A DNA stretch of 64,000 nucleotides, taken from Osedax fenrisi. Its lineage: Eukaryota > Annelida > Polychaeta > Sabellida > Siboglinidae. A program made the translations under genes and the position numbers. The notes beneath the pieces are model-generated. The model searched no databases and was not told where the DNA came from. It saw only the letters and a list, made by a program, of their open reading frames with translations. The stretch is from assembly GCA_964019155.1 (NCBI GenBank), contig OZ025239.1, positions 8,668,263 to 8,732,262 of the forward strand. The letters run 5' to 3'. Shown here in pieces: positions 37,026 through 49,814 of this stretch; within the stretch, counting starts at the first letter, position 1; each line of letters starts with the position of its first letter.

Positions 37026-38190
37026 ATATATATATATACGTTACACATACACTCTTCACGTGCGATGAAATAATAATATATTATATCAAATATCTTTTAG
37101 TTATTTAATCATCTAATTATGTTATAGTTTTTAATTACTTAATAATATCTTATTTTTTTATTTGTTATATTTGTTATAAATATTATTATATTGTATAGTA
37201 TTAACAAAGATTTTCCAAAGGAAAGATATTGCACTTGTGTAAATTTGTGTAACCTAATAATTCGATATGACCATCTAGCGGTATTAATATGATTATAAGA
37301 ATTTTCTATATTTATTGTAATTGTATACAATTGTATTATTTATAAATAATAAATTATGTACAATATACATATATATCATATTATAATATGTATTGACATG
37401 ATTTTAAAATGATAATATAATTATATAACAATAGAATACACTGATTAGTTATATTTAATATAAACAAATAAAATAAATGATAAATATATTGTTATAAATC
37501 ATAATATTAAAAAAAACATGTATTTTATTGTTATGAATTTAAACTTATAATCACTATAGGTATAATCACCTACCAATGTATATAATTATAAAACAAGAAC
37601 TTACAATAATTAGTAATTATGTAATGTAATGTAAAAAATATATATATAATATAAATATATATTATTTATAAATTATAATATTAAAAAAAAAACTACATGT
37701 ATTGTATTATAATTTGTATTATATTGTAATGATTTTAAATGTATGTATATAATTAGAAAACAAGAAATTTAAATAAAAATATCACATGATATAATATTTC
37801 ATATAATATATCGCCATCTAGTGATAATAGTTCGATTAGATTAAATGTTGAGGTACTAGAGATAGATAGGGAGTGCAATATCTTTACTTCACAATATCTT
37901 TGGTATTAATATATATATATATATGTTATAAAGTGAAGTCTGCAGATATATCAATTAATGTAATATACATTTAAGTCGAAATTAAAAATATACACATAAT
38001 CGAATTGAATTTAATTCAATTCGGTCATTACGTAATATTGATATATATGCATGCATCAATTGTTTAGGCTTCACGCTCGGTTGATTGCATAGTCATGTGT
38101 AGATTCCTATTTTGTAATTAAATGTATTATTATTTATATAAATTGTTATTCATTTTGCATTTTATATTTGCTATCGTTTTTGTCGTCATT
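37026..38190. other. AT-rich intergenic stretch
   Basis: No gene was recognised. A 23-bp palindrome (CGAATTGAATT-T-AATTCAATTCG) lies at about 38001-38023. Two related AT-rich words with AATATTAAAAAAAAC recur near 37505 and 37677. Confidence 0.45.
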
Positions 38191-38194
38191 TTCC

Positions 38195-38251
38195 TATAAA
38201 TATACGCTCGGTGAGATTGATACACTTTTGGTTCTGCGTCTCACCGGGTTG
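38195..38251 (+). promoter_or_regulatory. Candidate TATA box and noncoding first exon with hairpin
   Basis: TATAAATA at 38195-38202 is followed by CGGTGAGA (38210-38217) and its exact inverted copy TCTCACCG (38239-38246), an 8-bp stem with a 21-base loop. GTTG|GTACGT at 38251/38252 is a possible splice donor. The segment is less AT-rich than its flanks. The role is inferred from position upstream of the small frame at 38547. Confidence 0.35.
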
Positions 38252-38369
38252 GTACGTATTGTCATTTTCATTATTATTATTATTACTATATTATTATTAT
38301 TTGTATGTATGTTGTTATACAGGTATTTGTTGCAATAAAGTTATATAACGAACTTCACTTTGTTACATA

Positions 38370-38374
<5 letters not shown>

Positions 38375-38425
<51 letters not shown>
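38375..38425. repeat. (TA)n tract in the proposed intron
   Basis: Pure TA run of about 50 bases between the candidate first exon and the small coding frame. Confidence 0.95.
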
Positions 38426-38427
<2 letters not shown>

Positions 38428-38546
38428 TGAATCTATATTTATTTATGTATATATATGCTACTTAACTGTTAAAATTGTATTCTCATATTAGATTGTTATC
38501 TATATATATATATATATATATATTATTCACAGAATATAAACAGAAA

Positions 38547-38633
38547 ATGGGAGAAGGCGCATGCATGGGTGGAGTTATATTTACGCTGCTAGTAATCTTG
38601 GCTATAGTTATAATTATCTTTGTTAGTAGTTAA
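38547..38633 (+). CDS. Candidate 28-residue membrane micropeptide
   Basis: The ATG at 38547 has a favourable context (GAAAATGG). The frame encodes 28 residues starting MGEGACMGG, then an uninterrupted hydrophobic stretch of Val, Ile, Leu and Phe (VIFTLLVILAIVIIIF), ending VSS before TAA. This is a single membrane-spanning segment with a short N-terminus containing Gly2 and Cys6, possible lipidation sites. An acceptor TTATTCACAG ends 14 bases before the ATG, consistent with a spliced 5' UTR starting near 38225. Codons are markedly less AT-rich than the surrounding sequence, unlike the many chance small frames here. I do not recognise a family. Size and topology are like known insect and vertebrate SERCA-regulating micropeptides, but no sequence similarity is claimed. 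Confidence 0.45.
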   Translation: MGEGACMGGVIFTLLVILAIVIIIFVSS

Positions 38634-38639
38634 ATATGT

Positions 38640-39789
38640 ATAATTTATATATTATTTTTTATTAAATTCATTATCATATTAAAATCACTATTATTCAATA
38701 GATATTCAATAGTATTACATAGAAAGTAAGTATTATGATTATATAATTTATATATACTATACGTATTAATATATTTAAATATTGTTCAATAACCATTTAT
38801 TACATTTAAATTATAGTTATAAATTGGTATGAATTGCATACTAAATCACAATCACTATTAAAATAAAACATTTATTTTATAATTAGTAATCAATTAATTT
38901 ATGTTATGTATTTACAAATAATTCTTATTTTCTAGGCATTTCGAAACAAGGTTTTTTTACGAGATAAAGTTAATATGCTATTATTATAAGATATTTATTT
39001 ATATTATAGAGTATATATATACTATAATATTATATATATATATATATATGTATAATAATATATCATTATATTTAAACTATATAATAATATGAGTTGTATA
39101 CTATAATATAAGTTATTTTGTTAATTCAATTAGACATTATATGAATAAAATATGTATAGTAATTATATATATATTAAAAATAATTAAGAAATAAAAACTG
39201 AAATAGTGTTTACGTATTACGCAGAAAAGCGACATTGTAAACAAGTCATCATGGCAAAAATACAAATTTATTTTACTTTTACAGTTTTCGGTGTAAAATA
39301 CTGACTATGTATGTTAAACTATTTCAATGCTTTATAAGGCACTATAGGCTAGCGACTTTAAATAATAGTTTACACGGACTACATTAAAGATCAGTATTTA
39401 CATTTAACTTCGATATATTATACTGATAGCCGTTAGCATTAAACACTGACGGTTAAATCATAGCCATATGACAGTTTAAAATAAAGAATATTTTCTGCGT
39501 TAAATATAAACCGCGTATAGTGTTTGTTAATATATCGACTTCACGTTCAAAAGATAATATCAAGGATATGTGTCATTGATAATACTGAACTTCGTACAGT
39601 ATACTATTAAAGATGTTGCTTACGAATTAGTTTTATCTGATATTCTTACGAAGTATATTATATGAACGACGAGTACATGTATTATATCAGTTATGTAATG
39701 TCTTATGATAAATAAAATATAACTATTTTAAAACAATTTCTGACTAATTTTATTATTATTAAATAGGATATTGATGATTATCAATATCC

Positions 39790-39790
<1 letters not shown>
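38640..39790. other. AT-rich stretch with a possible small inverted-repeat element
   Basis: No gene was recognised. GTTTACGTATTACGCAGAAA (39209-39228) and the inverted GTTTATATTTAACGCAGAAA (39511 down to 39492) could be ends of a MITE of about 300 bases. (TA)n runs are short. Confidence 0.35.
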
Positions 39791-39793
<3 letters not shown>

Positions 39794-39840
<47 letters not shown>

Positions 39841-39864
39841 TAGGTGCCGGGACCCGGCTTCGCC
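39794..39864. repeat. (TA)n followed by CCCGGCTTCGCCC motif
   Basis: A TA run (39794-39839) passes into CTAGGTGCCGGGACCCGGCT and TCGCCCG. A second (TA)n-CCCGGCTTCGCCC junction lies at 53886-53956. The shared GC-rich word at the same side of (TA)n indicates a repeat end, perhaps of a non-LTR element; family not established. Confidence 0.6.
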
Positions 39865-39923
39865 CGTGTTCGATCGTAATGTTCACTTTGTGATATACTT
39901 GGGAATTTGTATTAATATGTTTA

Positions 39924-40600
39924 TATAGGTTCACTCGGGAAGTAATTCATCTAAAAAAAACCTACACAAATTAAAACTTAACCCAACCTAGCCACAACTG
40001 TGAAAATATAATTGTATAGGATCACTCGGGTAGTAATGCAGCTAAAAAAAACCTACAAAATTAAAACTTAACCCAACCTAACCACAATTGTGAAAATAAC
40101 AATATAAATAAATATGCTTTTATAGAGATCACTCGGGAAGTAATGCAGCTAAAAAAACCTACACAAATTAAAACTTAACCCAACATAATCACAACTGTTA
40201 AAATATACTTGTATAGGCTCACTCGGGAAGTAATGCAGCTAAAAAAAACTTACACAAATTAAAACTTAAACCAACCTAACCACAACTGTGAAAATATACT
40301 TGTATAGGCTCACTCGGAAAGTAATGCAGCTAAAAAAAACCTACCAATATTAAAACTTAACCCAACCTAACCACAACTGTGAAAATAACAATATAAATAA
40401 ATATGCTTTTATAGGCTCACTCGGGAAGTAATATAGCTTAAAAAAACCTACAAAAATTAAAACTTAACCCAACCTAACCAAAACTGTGAAAATAACTAAT
40501 ACTCCAAATATCAATGACCACACATACATATCACTATACTTTTATAGGTTTACGCGTGAAGTAATGCAGCTTACCAATATTAAAACTTACATATATACCA
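39924..40600. repeat. Tandem repeat of 91/107-bp units with TTAGG-like motif
   Basis: Seven units contain TCACTCGGGAAGTAATGCAG, then CTAAAAAAAACCTAC and AATTAAAACTTAACCCAACC, then TAACCACAACTGTGAAAATA. Unit starts at about 39930, 40022, 40129, 40219, 40309, 40416 and 40549 give spacings of about 91, 107, 90, 90, 107 and 133. The longer units carry an extra AATATAAATAAATATGC segment. On the minus strand each unit contains GGTTAGGTTGGGTTAAG. Related single fragments occur at 32028 and 36506. Confidence 0.9.
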
Positions 40601-42256
40601 TGTATTATATACATACGACTATTTATTACGTACATTAATATACGCTACCCTTATATTAATATATTGGAAAATTATGATTATTCTAATGATTAAGTATACG
40701 ATTATGTATATATTATTACAACATAACATAACAATATTAATTCGATTTTACTCCTTCGTGAACTTATTCTCAATAATACGGGTACGAAAATCCTGATTTA
40801 AAAATTTGTATTCAGATATTCAAACCGGAAATACCATTTCGTAAATCTACGTAATGTATTCTAAATTAAAGAAACTCATTTTTACGAAATTATTTACCAT
40901 CAAATTATTAACGATTAAGTTTGTTATTAAAAATTTGCGTCGAATTTAAATTTTTCGATTACGTAAATCGATTTAAAAATGACACTATTTAACGATTATT
41001 GGTATCACGCGAATACATATTCAAAAAAGTAAATCATTCATGTTACCCCCGCTGCCCCACTTTATCACCTGACGTTTTCCTTACGGAAAACGGATCTCGC
41101 GTTCGCGAATTTTAATTATTTGAATTTATATAAAATATAAAATATTAAATTTTAACGATAAAAACCCAAAATACTACCAGAAATATTGTCAGTAGATGAA
41201 AATGAGTATGCGTATAATATGTATTCCTAAATATATTTCGGGTAGCTAACCTCATATATATACATTGGCAAAAAAAAAATTCAAATCGAGCATTATTTAA
41301 ATTTAAGTATACACTTTGTTGAGATTTTTGACGGAAAAAGACTTTTATGGGAAAGAGATTTTGAAAAATGTTGAAAAAAATCACACCTCAATTTAAAAAA
41401 TTATGTTCCTATCCGTTAAAGTCGATGTAGGGACGGCTCGGTCTGCGGCTCGGTCTGCATTAAAGTATGTTTAGAGAAATATATATATATATAGATATAT
41501 ATATATATATATATATATTAATAGTACATTTTTTATAATTCGAAATAACACCGACAAAAATCACATTTATTTAAAAACGAACTGATTCCTCATGTAATAT
41601 TTCGCTTGTTTTAATATATAATCCAACTTATAAAGATAAATCGCCTATTACCAACCTCATCCGAATACAGACCAATTATCGTATCTCCAACTATAGGAGA
41701 TATCAAAACAGTATATATATACATTCATTATCAGTAATTTAATTTTACATATTTAAAAAGTATTTTGTTTTTCAAAATATTAAATCCTACAATTCTTATA
41801 TGATAAATGTAATATTCTAATTTTAATTTTTAATTATTTGAATAATAACTTTTTTAAATCATTGAAAATTCTTAATTAATTAAAATAAAATGTAATGATA
41901 TATCATTATATGCATATATGCACAATATTGAAGATAAGTTATATATTTATATACATTATACTAATAATTTGAATAAGTATTAACCTAAAATATCTTAATT
42001 ATATAGCAACCCATATGATTTTTCTATTACCGACCCCCTAAATTATCTAAATACCGACCACATAGAATTTATAATATCCAATCAAAATATATATTTTAAT
42101 ATATTATAATAAATAGATAGATTACGAACAATTTATTATTTATATAGATTAAGGATTTATTATTCCAGTCGATTATATATACATTGATTAATAAATAAAT
42201 ATTACATAATAGTGTAACTATTTTAGTATACAATATATAAAGTTTAAATATAAATT

Positions 42257-42292
<36 letters not shown>

Positions 42293-42850
42293 ATTATATT
42301 CAATAACCAATAAAGAGCGTTAGATTTGTAATTCATTAAATCTATTTATATCTGGTATTTTGATTGAATATTATAATATTAAAATTGTTTCTACCATGCG
42401 TATTGTAATGGGTCAATGATTGGAAAATGCAGTCGAGATTATCCACATATATCCAATTACCAATCCTTTGTCTATTCTTAGCAATTCAATTATATATTAA
42501 ATTTAAAATATCAAAATTATATATTGTCATAATATTATGGTAATTACAAAATTTAAAATATATTTAATATTAAATAAGTTATTTTTTATTTATAAATATT
42601 ATAATAAAGGTTGAAATAAGGTTTAAAATATCTAAACATAAAATAAAATAATACTATTGGTTTATATTTATTTTTAAAATATTTAATATTTGATTAAATT
42701 GCTTTTCTGACTACAAAAATATAATTACATATTTATAATATGCACTGCTAAAAAGTAAATCAAATAATAACTGAGTATTGTTTAAACATACATAATTTAA
42801 CATCTCTACAGAATCAAACTTATTGATACTTTATTATTTTTATATGTTAT

Positions 42851-42888
<38 letters not shown>

Positions 42889-42950
42889 TCGAGATCGTTT
42901 TATTGATACATAAAAAGTATCGATATTTAGGTATCCTATGTTTGTTTTCA
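40601..42950. other. AT-rich stretch, possible decayed TA-element
   Basis: No gene was recognised. A direct duplication CGGCTCGGTCTG occurs twice at 41434-41457. ATTACCGACC and ATACCGACCAC (42030-42062), with CCGAATACAGACC near 41660, resemble the internal words of the 54.4-kb element, so a relic of that family may span 41640-42065. (TA)n lies at 41488-41520, 42256-42287 and 42857-42882. Confidence 0.4.
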
Positions 42951-42953
42951 TTC

Positions 42954-45900
42954 AGAGGGTTTTAATGGGATGTGGTACAATCGAGCAAACACAAAGATTG
43001 GAGGCCTCTTATGCCTGTGAAATTTCCAAAACTAAAATCCACATCCAAGTCCTACCTCCACCTTCATGCGGTATACCCTGTTTAAACTAACGGAGGAGGT
43101 CGAACGCGTCTCGTCCAGTACGTCAAATCTAGCACCAAGTCCCCGCTACTGACTTGTAGTCGACTAGGGAGAACCAACGTCTATGGGAATACACCCAAAA
43201 ATAAAAACACAACTTGGCCCATTATCGTGAGCATCATCAGGATAATTATTGGAAGACGCGGATGAACATATTACTTGGTCAACGACAAATCCATCTTAAC
43301 TGAGGCATTGTGGAAACCCATACTTGGCTCGGATACTGCGCTAGAGTAGGCAAGGGGAAAACACACTAGTCTCATCCCAAGAAAACAACTATGACAGCTA
43401 TATACATACAAAATTCTATAAAGTCGAAGAATTAATCCCCCAGGTTGGACTACTTTAATATTACTACTGGGGAATGGTATTCAACTGTCAAGAATAAGTG
43501 CAACGAGGATGACATTGATGCTCTAAATCTGAAAGGACGAACATCAATCGGGAATGGTGCAACGATAAGGACAGTGGAAATAGAATAGCAAAAGAAAGAG
43601 TGATAATCGGTAAATTGAACGTAATAACATTAAATAATGGTCATTTAGAAGTAGTCAAGAGAGAAATGGAAAAGACTGATGTGGATCTGCTAGATATTAG
43701 TGAGATGAAATGGACAGGAATGGGACACTTTACGTCAGATGAACATACAATCTATTATTGCGGACAGGAGACCTTAAAACGTAATGGAGTGGCATTTATA
43801 TATAATAATAAACTCCGAAGATGTGTGATGGGTTTTAACCCAGTAAATGATAGAATTTCCACAATACGCATAAAGTGTAAACCCATAAACATAACTATAG
43901 TTCAAGTATACGACCTGACAGCTCAGAGGAAGATAATATAGAATAATTTGTATAAGGCAATACAATATGTAATATACCAGACACCTATTGGAGATAGTCT
44001 TTATATTATAGGAGACTGGAATGCTAAAGTTGGGAAAGATATATCAAATTGCATTACTGGTAACTTTGTTCAAGAGAGAGAACCTGAAGAACTCTGTAAT
44101 AATATTCGAAATTTATTAAAAGAGATAACGTATAAAAAGGTCCCGAAAGTCAAAAGAAAGAAAGTTTCTAAATGTCTATCGTAGGAAGCTTTAGAAATTG
44201 CTTAAGAGCCAAAAGAAATGCGCAGTAAAGGAAAATATGAAGAATATAGAAAGCTAAACGCAGCGTTCCAGCATAAAGCAAGGATAAAGAGCAAAGCATC
44301 ATAGATAAATGTAAACAAATTGAAGATAATAATAAAATGGGTAAAATAAGAGACCAGTTTAAAGAAATAAAAGAGATGACAGGATCACGCATCTCAAGTT
44401 GTTGTGCTATGAAACTAAGTACTTGAAGAATGATATAAAAAAGAGATGGCAATATACAGAAAATCTATACAGAAGAGATCCTAATATACATGATATTTTG
44501 AATGAGAATTTATATGAGGACGAACCTGATATATTAGAAATAGACGTGAAAGAAGCAATCCGACATATATCTAATAGAAAGTTCCAGGATGCGACGAAAT
44601 GCCTATATAATTCATAAAAGCAAGAGGTGATGAGGCTATAATAGTTATGACGAGTCTGTGCAATAGCATATGGAAAACAAAAATATGGCCAAATGACTGG
44701 AAGAAATCAATATATGTTCCAATTAACAAAAAGGGTTATAAAAAAGAATGTGGAAACTACAGAACAATCGCCTTAATATCACATACAAGTAAGATACTTC
44801 TGAGAATATTGCAGAAAAGACTTGAGACCTTTCTCATCCCTGAACTGCCAATAGAACAAGCCGGGTTTCGAAGAGTTAGAGGAACTAGATACCCCATTGC
44901 TAACTTGAGATGAATGATGGAAAAAGCTAGATATCATCAAAGAGAACTATTCATGTGCTACAAAAAGGCATTCGACTGTGTAGATCATCAAATACTATGG
45001 TGCACTCTCAAATACATGGTAGTACTCGAGCATATGATAGTAGTGCTAAAAAATATATACACAAATCAAGAATCGACTGTAAGGACAGAATATGATGAAA
45101 AAAACAACATCCCGATTGGTAAAGGAGTACGGCAATTATGCATCCTATATCCATTGCTATTCAATATATATGAAGAAAGAATAATTCGAGATGTCCTGGA
45201 AAAGTGGGATAAAGTATTAGTATAGGTGGAAGAAATGTTACAAACCTTAGATATGCTGACGACACTACATTGATAGCAGGAACAAAAGATGATCTATCAG
45301 AGCTAATTACAAAAGTCAAAAGAGCAAGCGAAGAAGCCGGATTATATTTAAATGTCAAGAAAAAAAAGATGATGACTACAGGTAAATTGGAACATATGAT
45401 AATAGATGATAACAATATCGAAATCGTTGATAAATTTATCTTCCTGTGAATTCTAATTACAAATGATGGAGTTACCGATAATGAGCTACGAAGAAGGCTA
45501 GAAATGGGAAAATGTGCCGTGGGAAGTCTGAAACGTATATTTAAAGACAGAGGCATTAGACTAACGACACAAATAGTTATTGTTAAAACACTAGTATTTC
45601 CAATTATCCAGGAATAAGGAGCAGAATCCTGTACTATCCAAAAGGCAGATAAAAAAAAGTGGTGCTTTTGAACTATGGTGCTGGAGGAAACTGCTCGGAG
45701 TTACATACTTATATAGGAAGAGAAATACTAAAAAATTTGACATTATACAACCTAAAAGATCGCTCGAATCCAGAATTGTCAAGGCTGCCCTATCTTTTTT
45801 CGGACACGTTGTTAGATCAGATATGATGGAATTGAAAACAATGCTAGGTAGAATGGAAGGTCGGCGAAGAAGAGGCAAACCATATTGCACTTGGCTAGAC

Positions 45901-46025
45901 AATATAAAAAATATCTCTCTAATGATATTATGAATCTCCGACTAGATGCTAGAGACAGAGCGGTATGGAGAATAGCAACCATGGACGTCGCCAGGGGTCG
46001 GTTTCGGCACAAGGTAACAAGGTAA
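42954..46025 (+). pseudogene. RTE-clade LINE of BovB type, degenerate
   Basis: A less AT-rich 5' region (42954-43590) precedes a frame with endonuclease blocks IGKLNVITLNNGHLEVVKRE, MKWTGMG and RNGVAFIYNN, then LYIIGDWNAKVG at 44005-44040. The end of the endonuclease is deleted. The linker and RT follow in several frames: KECGNYRTIALISHTSKILL (44749), IEQAGFRRVRGTR, KAFDCVDHQILWC, IGKGVRQLCILYPLLFNIY and LRYADDTTLIAG (about 45243-45278). KSCTI- and FFGHVV-like blocks come next, ending DARDRAVWRIATMDVARGR and TAA at 46023-46025. Gly is replaced by Leu in VRQLC (usually VRQGC). Many stops and shifts mean it cannot be active. The order and wording match the BovB/RTE family. Confidence 0.85.
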
Positions 46026-47850
46026 TGTTTTAGAATAATACATACAACATAGCCACATTTTAGATTTTGAAAACGTATCAAAGTGAATGTCTTATAAGTC
46101 ATTCTATAGAAACATACATTTTGATAATATTATTTGATGGGTTTAATGATCATGGTTTTATTATCAGCTTACGATCAGCTTTGCCCTTTATGATAATTTA
46201 TAAATAAAAATAAAATAATTCATTTCAGAGACATTACGAAGGGAGATCTTGAGAGAGACATTTGTTATGTGTTCTTGTATTTATGCCTTTATAATGTAAT
46301 CATTATTAAACATTGTATATAAAATCTATCATGTTTAAATATCATATAACCTAATCTATTATGCCTGCAATACATGTAAGTATATTTAGTAGTAAATATA
46401 ACTATAGGTTATACGTTAGGTTGATAACATTTGTATAACTATAATTACATTATGTAGTTTAAGAATAATATACAACATTACTATTATCCATCATGAGTGA
46501 TGAACAAAATCTCGATAGAAGAATATTCTCTTATGAATTCATCGAATAAATGAATAAGAATTCAATGAAAATAAGATAAATTGTGGGTTCAGATATATAA
46601 TCATATATCTTTAATATAAGCTAACGTATATATCTTTAAACGATTATTCTATACATTTATAATATAAATATTCTCAGATAATTTGATTTGTATTCATGAA
46701 AAAAACAATCTTATTTAATAGAAATGAGATAAATGGATAGTTGAATAATATTACTCAATTGATATCATCGCCAACTCTCTACAGATAATTTAATATTAAA
46801 ACCATCAGATTTAAATTTGCGTTATTCTAAAATTGGATCAAATCACTATTAATTCCGATCACAAGAAAAGTGTCTCTAGAGTAAATGTAGATTAGTTTAG
46901 TCAAGAAACCAAAATATTTATTATAATTATACCAAAAATATTACATTTATTATAAGAAATCATTATTATAAATGTATAAGCTGGAATCCATTTAAATTGG
47001 ATTGAAGGGACATTACGGAAAGAACTATCAATAATAAATAATTTATTTCTTCAAAAAGAATTTCATAGATATCAAGTAAATATTAAGTCTCGGTTGACAA
47101 TGATTATTATAGAGTATCGACAACTGTGATTATTATAAATTAGTAAATAATGTAATCCTTATATTATAATGCAAGCGGTGCAATAATACACATAAAATAT
47201 ATATTTAACTTTTTTTCAAGATTATAGTTTGTATGCGGAAAATATGCTTGTTACCGATACCGATATATTACATCTTCTAAAATAGATATAGCACCAAACA
47301 TTATATGATTATGATACATAATATTCAATTTGTGGAAGAATGGTAATAACTTGTGATTCACTGATGACAACGAGCTGATAAGCCGTAGAAATAAATAACA
47401 ATAATATATGACTGGTATGCTGTCAACATTTCAGGTGACTGAAAAATCAGTGATGAAAAGCAAAATAATGCAAATATTCATATAATTATTAATATGAACA
47501 GAATACACCTTTAAATAGTGACTACATTCAATATCTAAAAACGATGTTAGAAAATAATGATATACGCGATAATGAATTATAATTAATTTGGCTAAATAAC
47601 CATGTACTAAGATAATACAGTCTAAATTCGATATAAACAAACAATTTACTTTCAAATTAAAATTTAACTTATATATATATATATATTTGTGATATTCGAT
47701 ATAACATAAAATAACGATATCTTTACATAACTTATCGTGAAAGGAAAACTAACTAATCCATTCACAATATAATAATAACAATTGTAGATAATTATGAAAT
47801 ATTCATATGTATATTAAAAATAAGGAATATATATATTGTTGGTATTCATA
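46026..47850. other. AT-rich intergenic stretch
   Basis: No gene, RNA or repeat family was recognised. Confidence 0.45.
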
Positions 47851-47854
47851 AAAA

Positions 47855-48165
47855 AGTAAGCAGTACAATACTAAGGAAAGGATCAATTGGCGAATGGTTT
47901 CAAACAAAACTGGTGTAAGACAAGGTTACTTACTCTCGCCTACTCTTTTAAACCTTTTCCTGGAAGAAATAATAGACAACGCACTGCACAGTCATAATGG
48001 AACTATCAAAATTAACGAAAGAATCATCACTAGCCTAAGGTTTGCTGATGACATTGTCGGTATTGCTGGTTCTGAAGAATAATTGGTATCTAGCAAAGAA
48101 CATATCACTGGCAGCAAGTACATTTGGTATAGAAATATCCAACTAAGACCACATTGATGTTAAAT
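47855..48165 (+). pseudogene. RTE-type reverse transcriptase fragment
   Basis: The plus strand encodes RKGSIGEWFQTKTGVRQGYL, then LSPTLLNLFLEEIIDNAL, RIITSLRFADDIVGIAGSEE and a stop. After a frame change come ASTFGIEIS and KTTLMLND. These are RT blocks from GVRQG through FADD to the KTKLM region of an RTE element. The wording resembles the RTE relic at 3021-4640 (same general type), not the BovB-type copy at 42.95 kb. The catalytic FADD is intact, but the fragment is truncated at both ends. Confidence 0.75.
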
Positions 48166-48353
48166 GATACTAAACCGAAAATGATCCGAAACCAATGATA
48201 ATCCAAAAAAAAATACATTATTTTGAGGCAAACTAAGTCATTATTATACAATAATTATAACGTAAGTTTATTGTAATATTTTAATGAATAACCATATAGA
48301 TATTGTAGATATATTGAAACTATAATCCAAGATACAAATAATACTCTTATAAT

Positions 48354-49802
48354 CAGTGTTGGGCGTCGTTCCCGTTCCTAGAACGGGAATGGGAACGACT
48401 ATAAAAATAGGAACGGGAACGGGAACCCAGAAAGGAACGGATATAGAATAATGAACGGGAACGCTTTGACAGAAATATAGGAACTATTTCCAGTTGAACG
48501 CGTTCCTTTACAAGTACGGAGATTTATATAGTATTAATTCAAGATATTTTTTATATTTATTTTATAATCTATTACAATATAAATAAAAAATTACAACAAT
48601 TAGAATTACAATTATAATAAAAGTTTTAATATAATAAATAAATATACAATAATAATAAATACATTTAACATTTAATGCACAATACCATGTAATACTACTA
48701 TAATACAATAATAATAATATACAATAATAATAAATACATTTAACATTTAATGCATAATACCATGTAATACTACAATATACTCGAATGTTTGTATCGCTAA
48801 TTCTATTTATTTTTGAACTATTAATATGTGTTGCTAGCGAAAACATTCGTTCGACAGGTGCTGAATATGGCAATATATAATGATATTTTATAAATATTTG
48901 CTTTATTATTTTATAATTATTAAGCATACATAATTATCTTGCATTACTATTCAAATAACTATTTATTTCAAAATCGTGACTAGTTGTAGAGATGCATTGT
49001 TTTTCTAATATATATAGGTCATTATCATCACTTTCACCTTGAATAATAACATCATCATTTACGGTTAATTTTATTTATCCTTTAGCATTTAAATTTTGAC
49101 TAACCGTAAACGTAAACGACCAGTTGTTAGAATATTTAATTTAAATTTAGGGTTAGATATAGTAGCTAATATGGCGTGCTTACTTTCTAATTCTAGATTT
49201 AAATATGTTGCAAACCTAGTTTGCAAACCATTTAATAATAGTTTAACAAGTGCATCGCAATACTTTAGGTTATTAATGTTAGTCATTTTTGATTTAATTC
49301 CCAATAACGTCGGTATTAAATTTCCATAAAATGCATCAATATCGCCTTGTAAACTATCTAGTGCAATAGCGATAGGTTTAGTAATATTAATATATTCATA
49401 AATTAATTAAAAACCTGACTTTGTAAATTCGGGCAAATCTAACATATACATTAATTTATTTAATTTGTCTCTATCTATTTTATATAATTCTACCAGACAA
49501 TCATAACAAATATTCCATCTAGTTATAAATGGCAATGTCAATTGACAATTAATATTAGATTTTATAAATGTTATACTATAGTATTTTATGAATAATAAAA
49601 AACTGAAATTGGAACGTTACATATCAAAGGAACGGGAACGGGAACGGTAACGTGTAATATAAAAAGAACGGTAACGGGAACGGGAATGGATAATATAAAA
49701 GGAACGGAAACTGGAACGGAAACGGGAGAGGATACAATTAATAGAACGGGAATGGGAACGGGAACGAATAGCGCTAATAAATGGAAATGTTCTCAACACG
49801 TG
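48354..49802 (-). mobile_element. Decayed hAT transposon with GGAACG subterminal repeats
   Basis: The left end is CAGTGTTGGGCGTCGTTCCC at 48354. The right end near 49802 is degenerate (read inward, CACGTGTTGAGAAC). GGAACGGGAACG-type words crowd both ends (48370-48470 and 49612-49770), as expected for transposase-binding sites. The minus-strand coding core has the C-terminal half of a hAT transposase. It includes a TRWN block near 49530, KPIAIALDSLQGD (about 49375-49340) and LVKLLLNGLQTRFATYLN. AILATISNPKFKLNIL (about 49170-49125) and the dimerisation block SAPVERMFSLATHINSSKIN (about 48865-48810) complete it. At least two in-frame stops and a missing N-terminal half (no zinc finger or first catalytic Asp) mark it as dead. 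Confidence 0.82.
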
Positions 49803-49814
49803 TTGATTATTATT

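Noticed and set aside
41145..41384. Minus-strand 79-codon frame
   Set aside because: No motif, low complexity and no composition shift; likely chance.
44168..44452. Minus-strand membrane-like frame
   Set aside because: Antisense shadow of the basic linker of the RTE relic.
45161..46102. Minus-strand frames of 96-131 codons
   Set aside because: Antisense shadows of the BovB-type RTE relic.
49096..49329. Plus-strand 77-codon frame
   Set aside because: Antisense shadow of the hAT relic.
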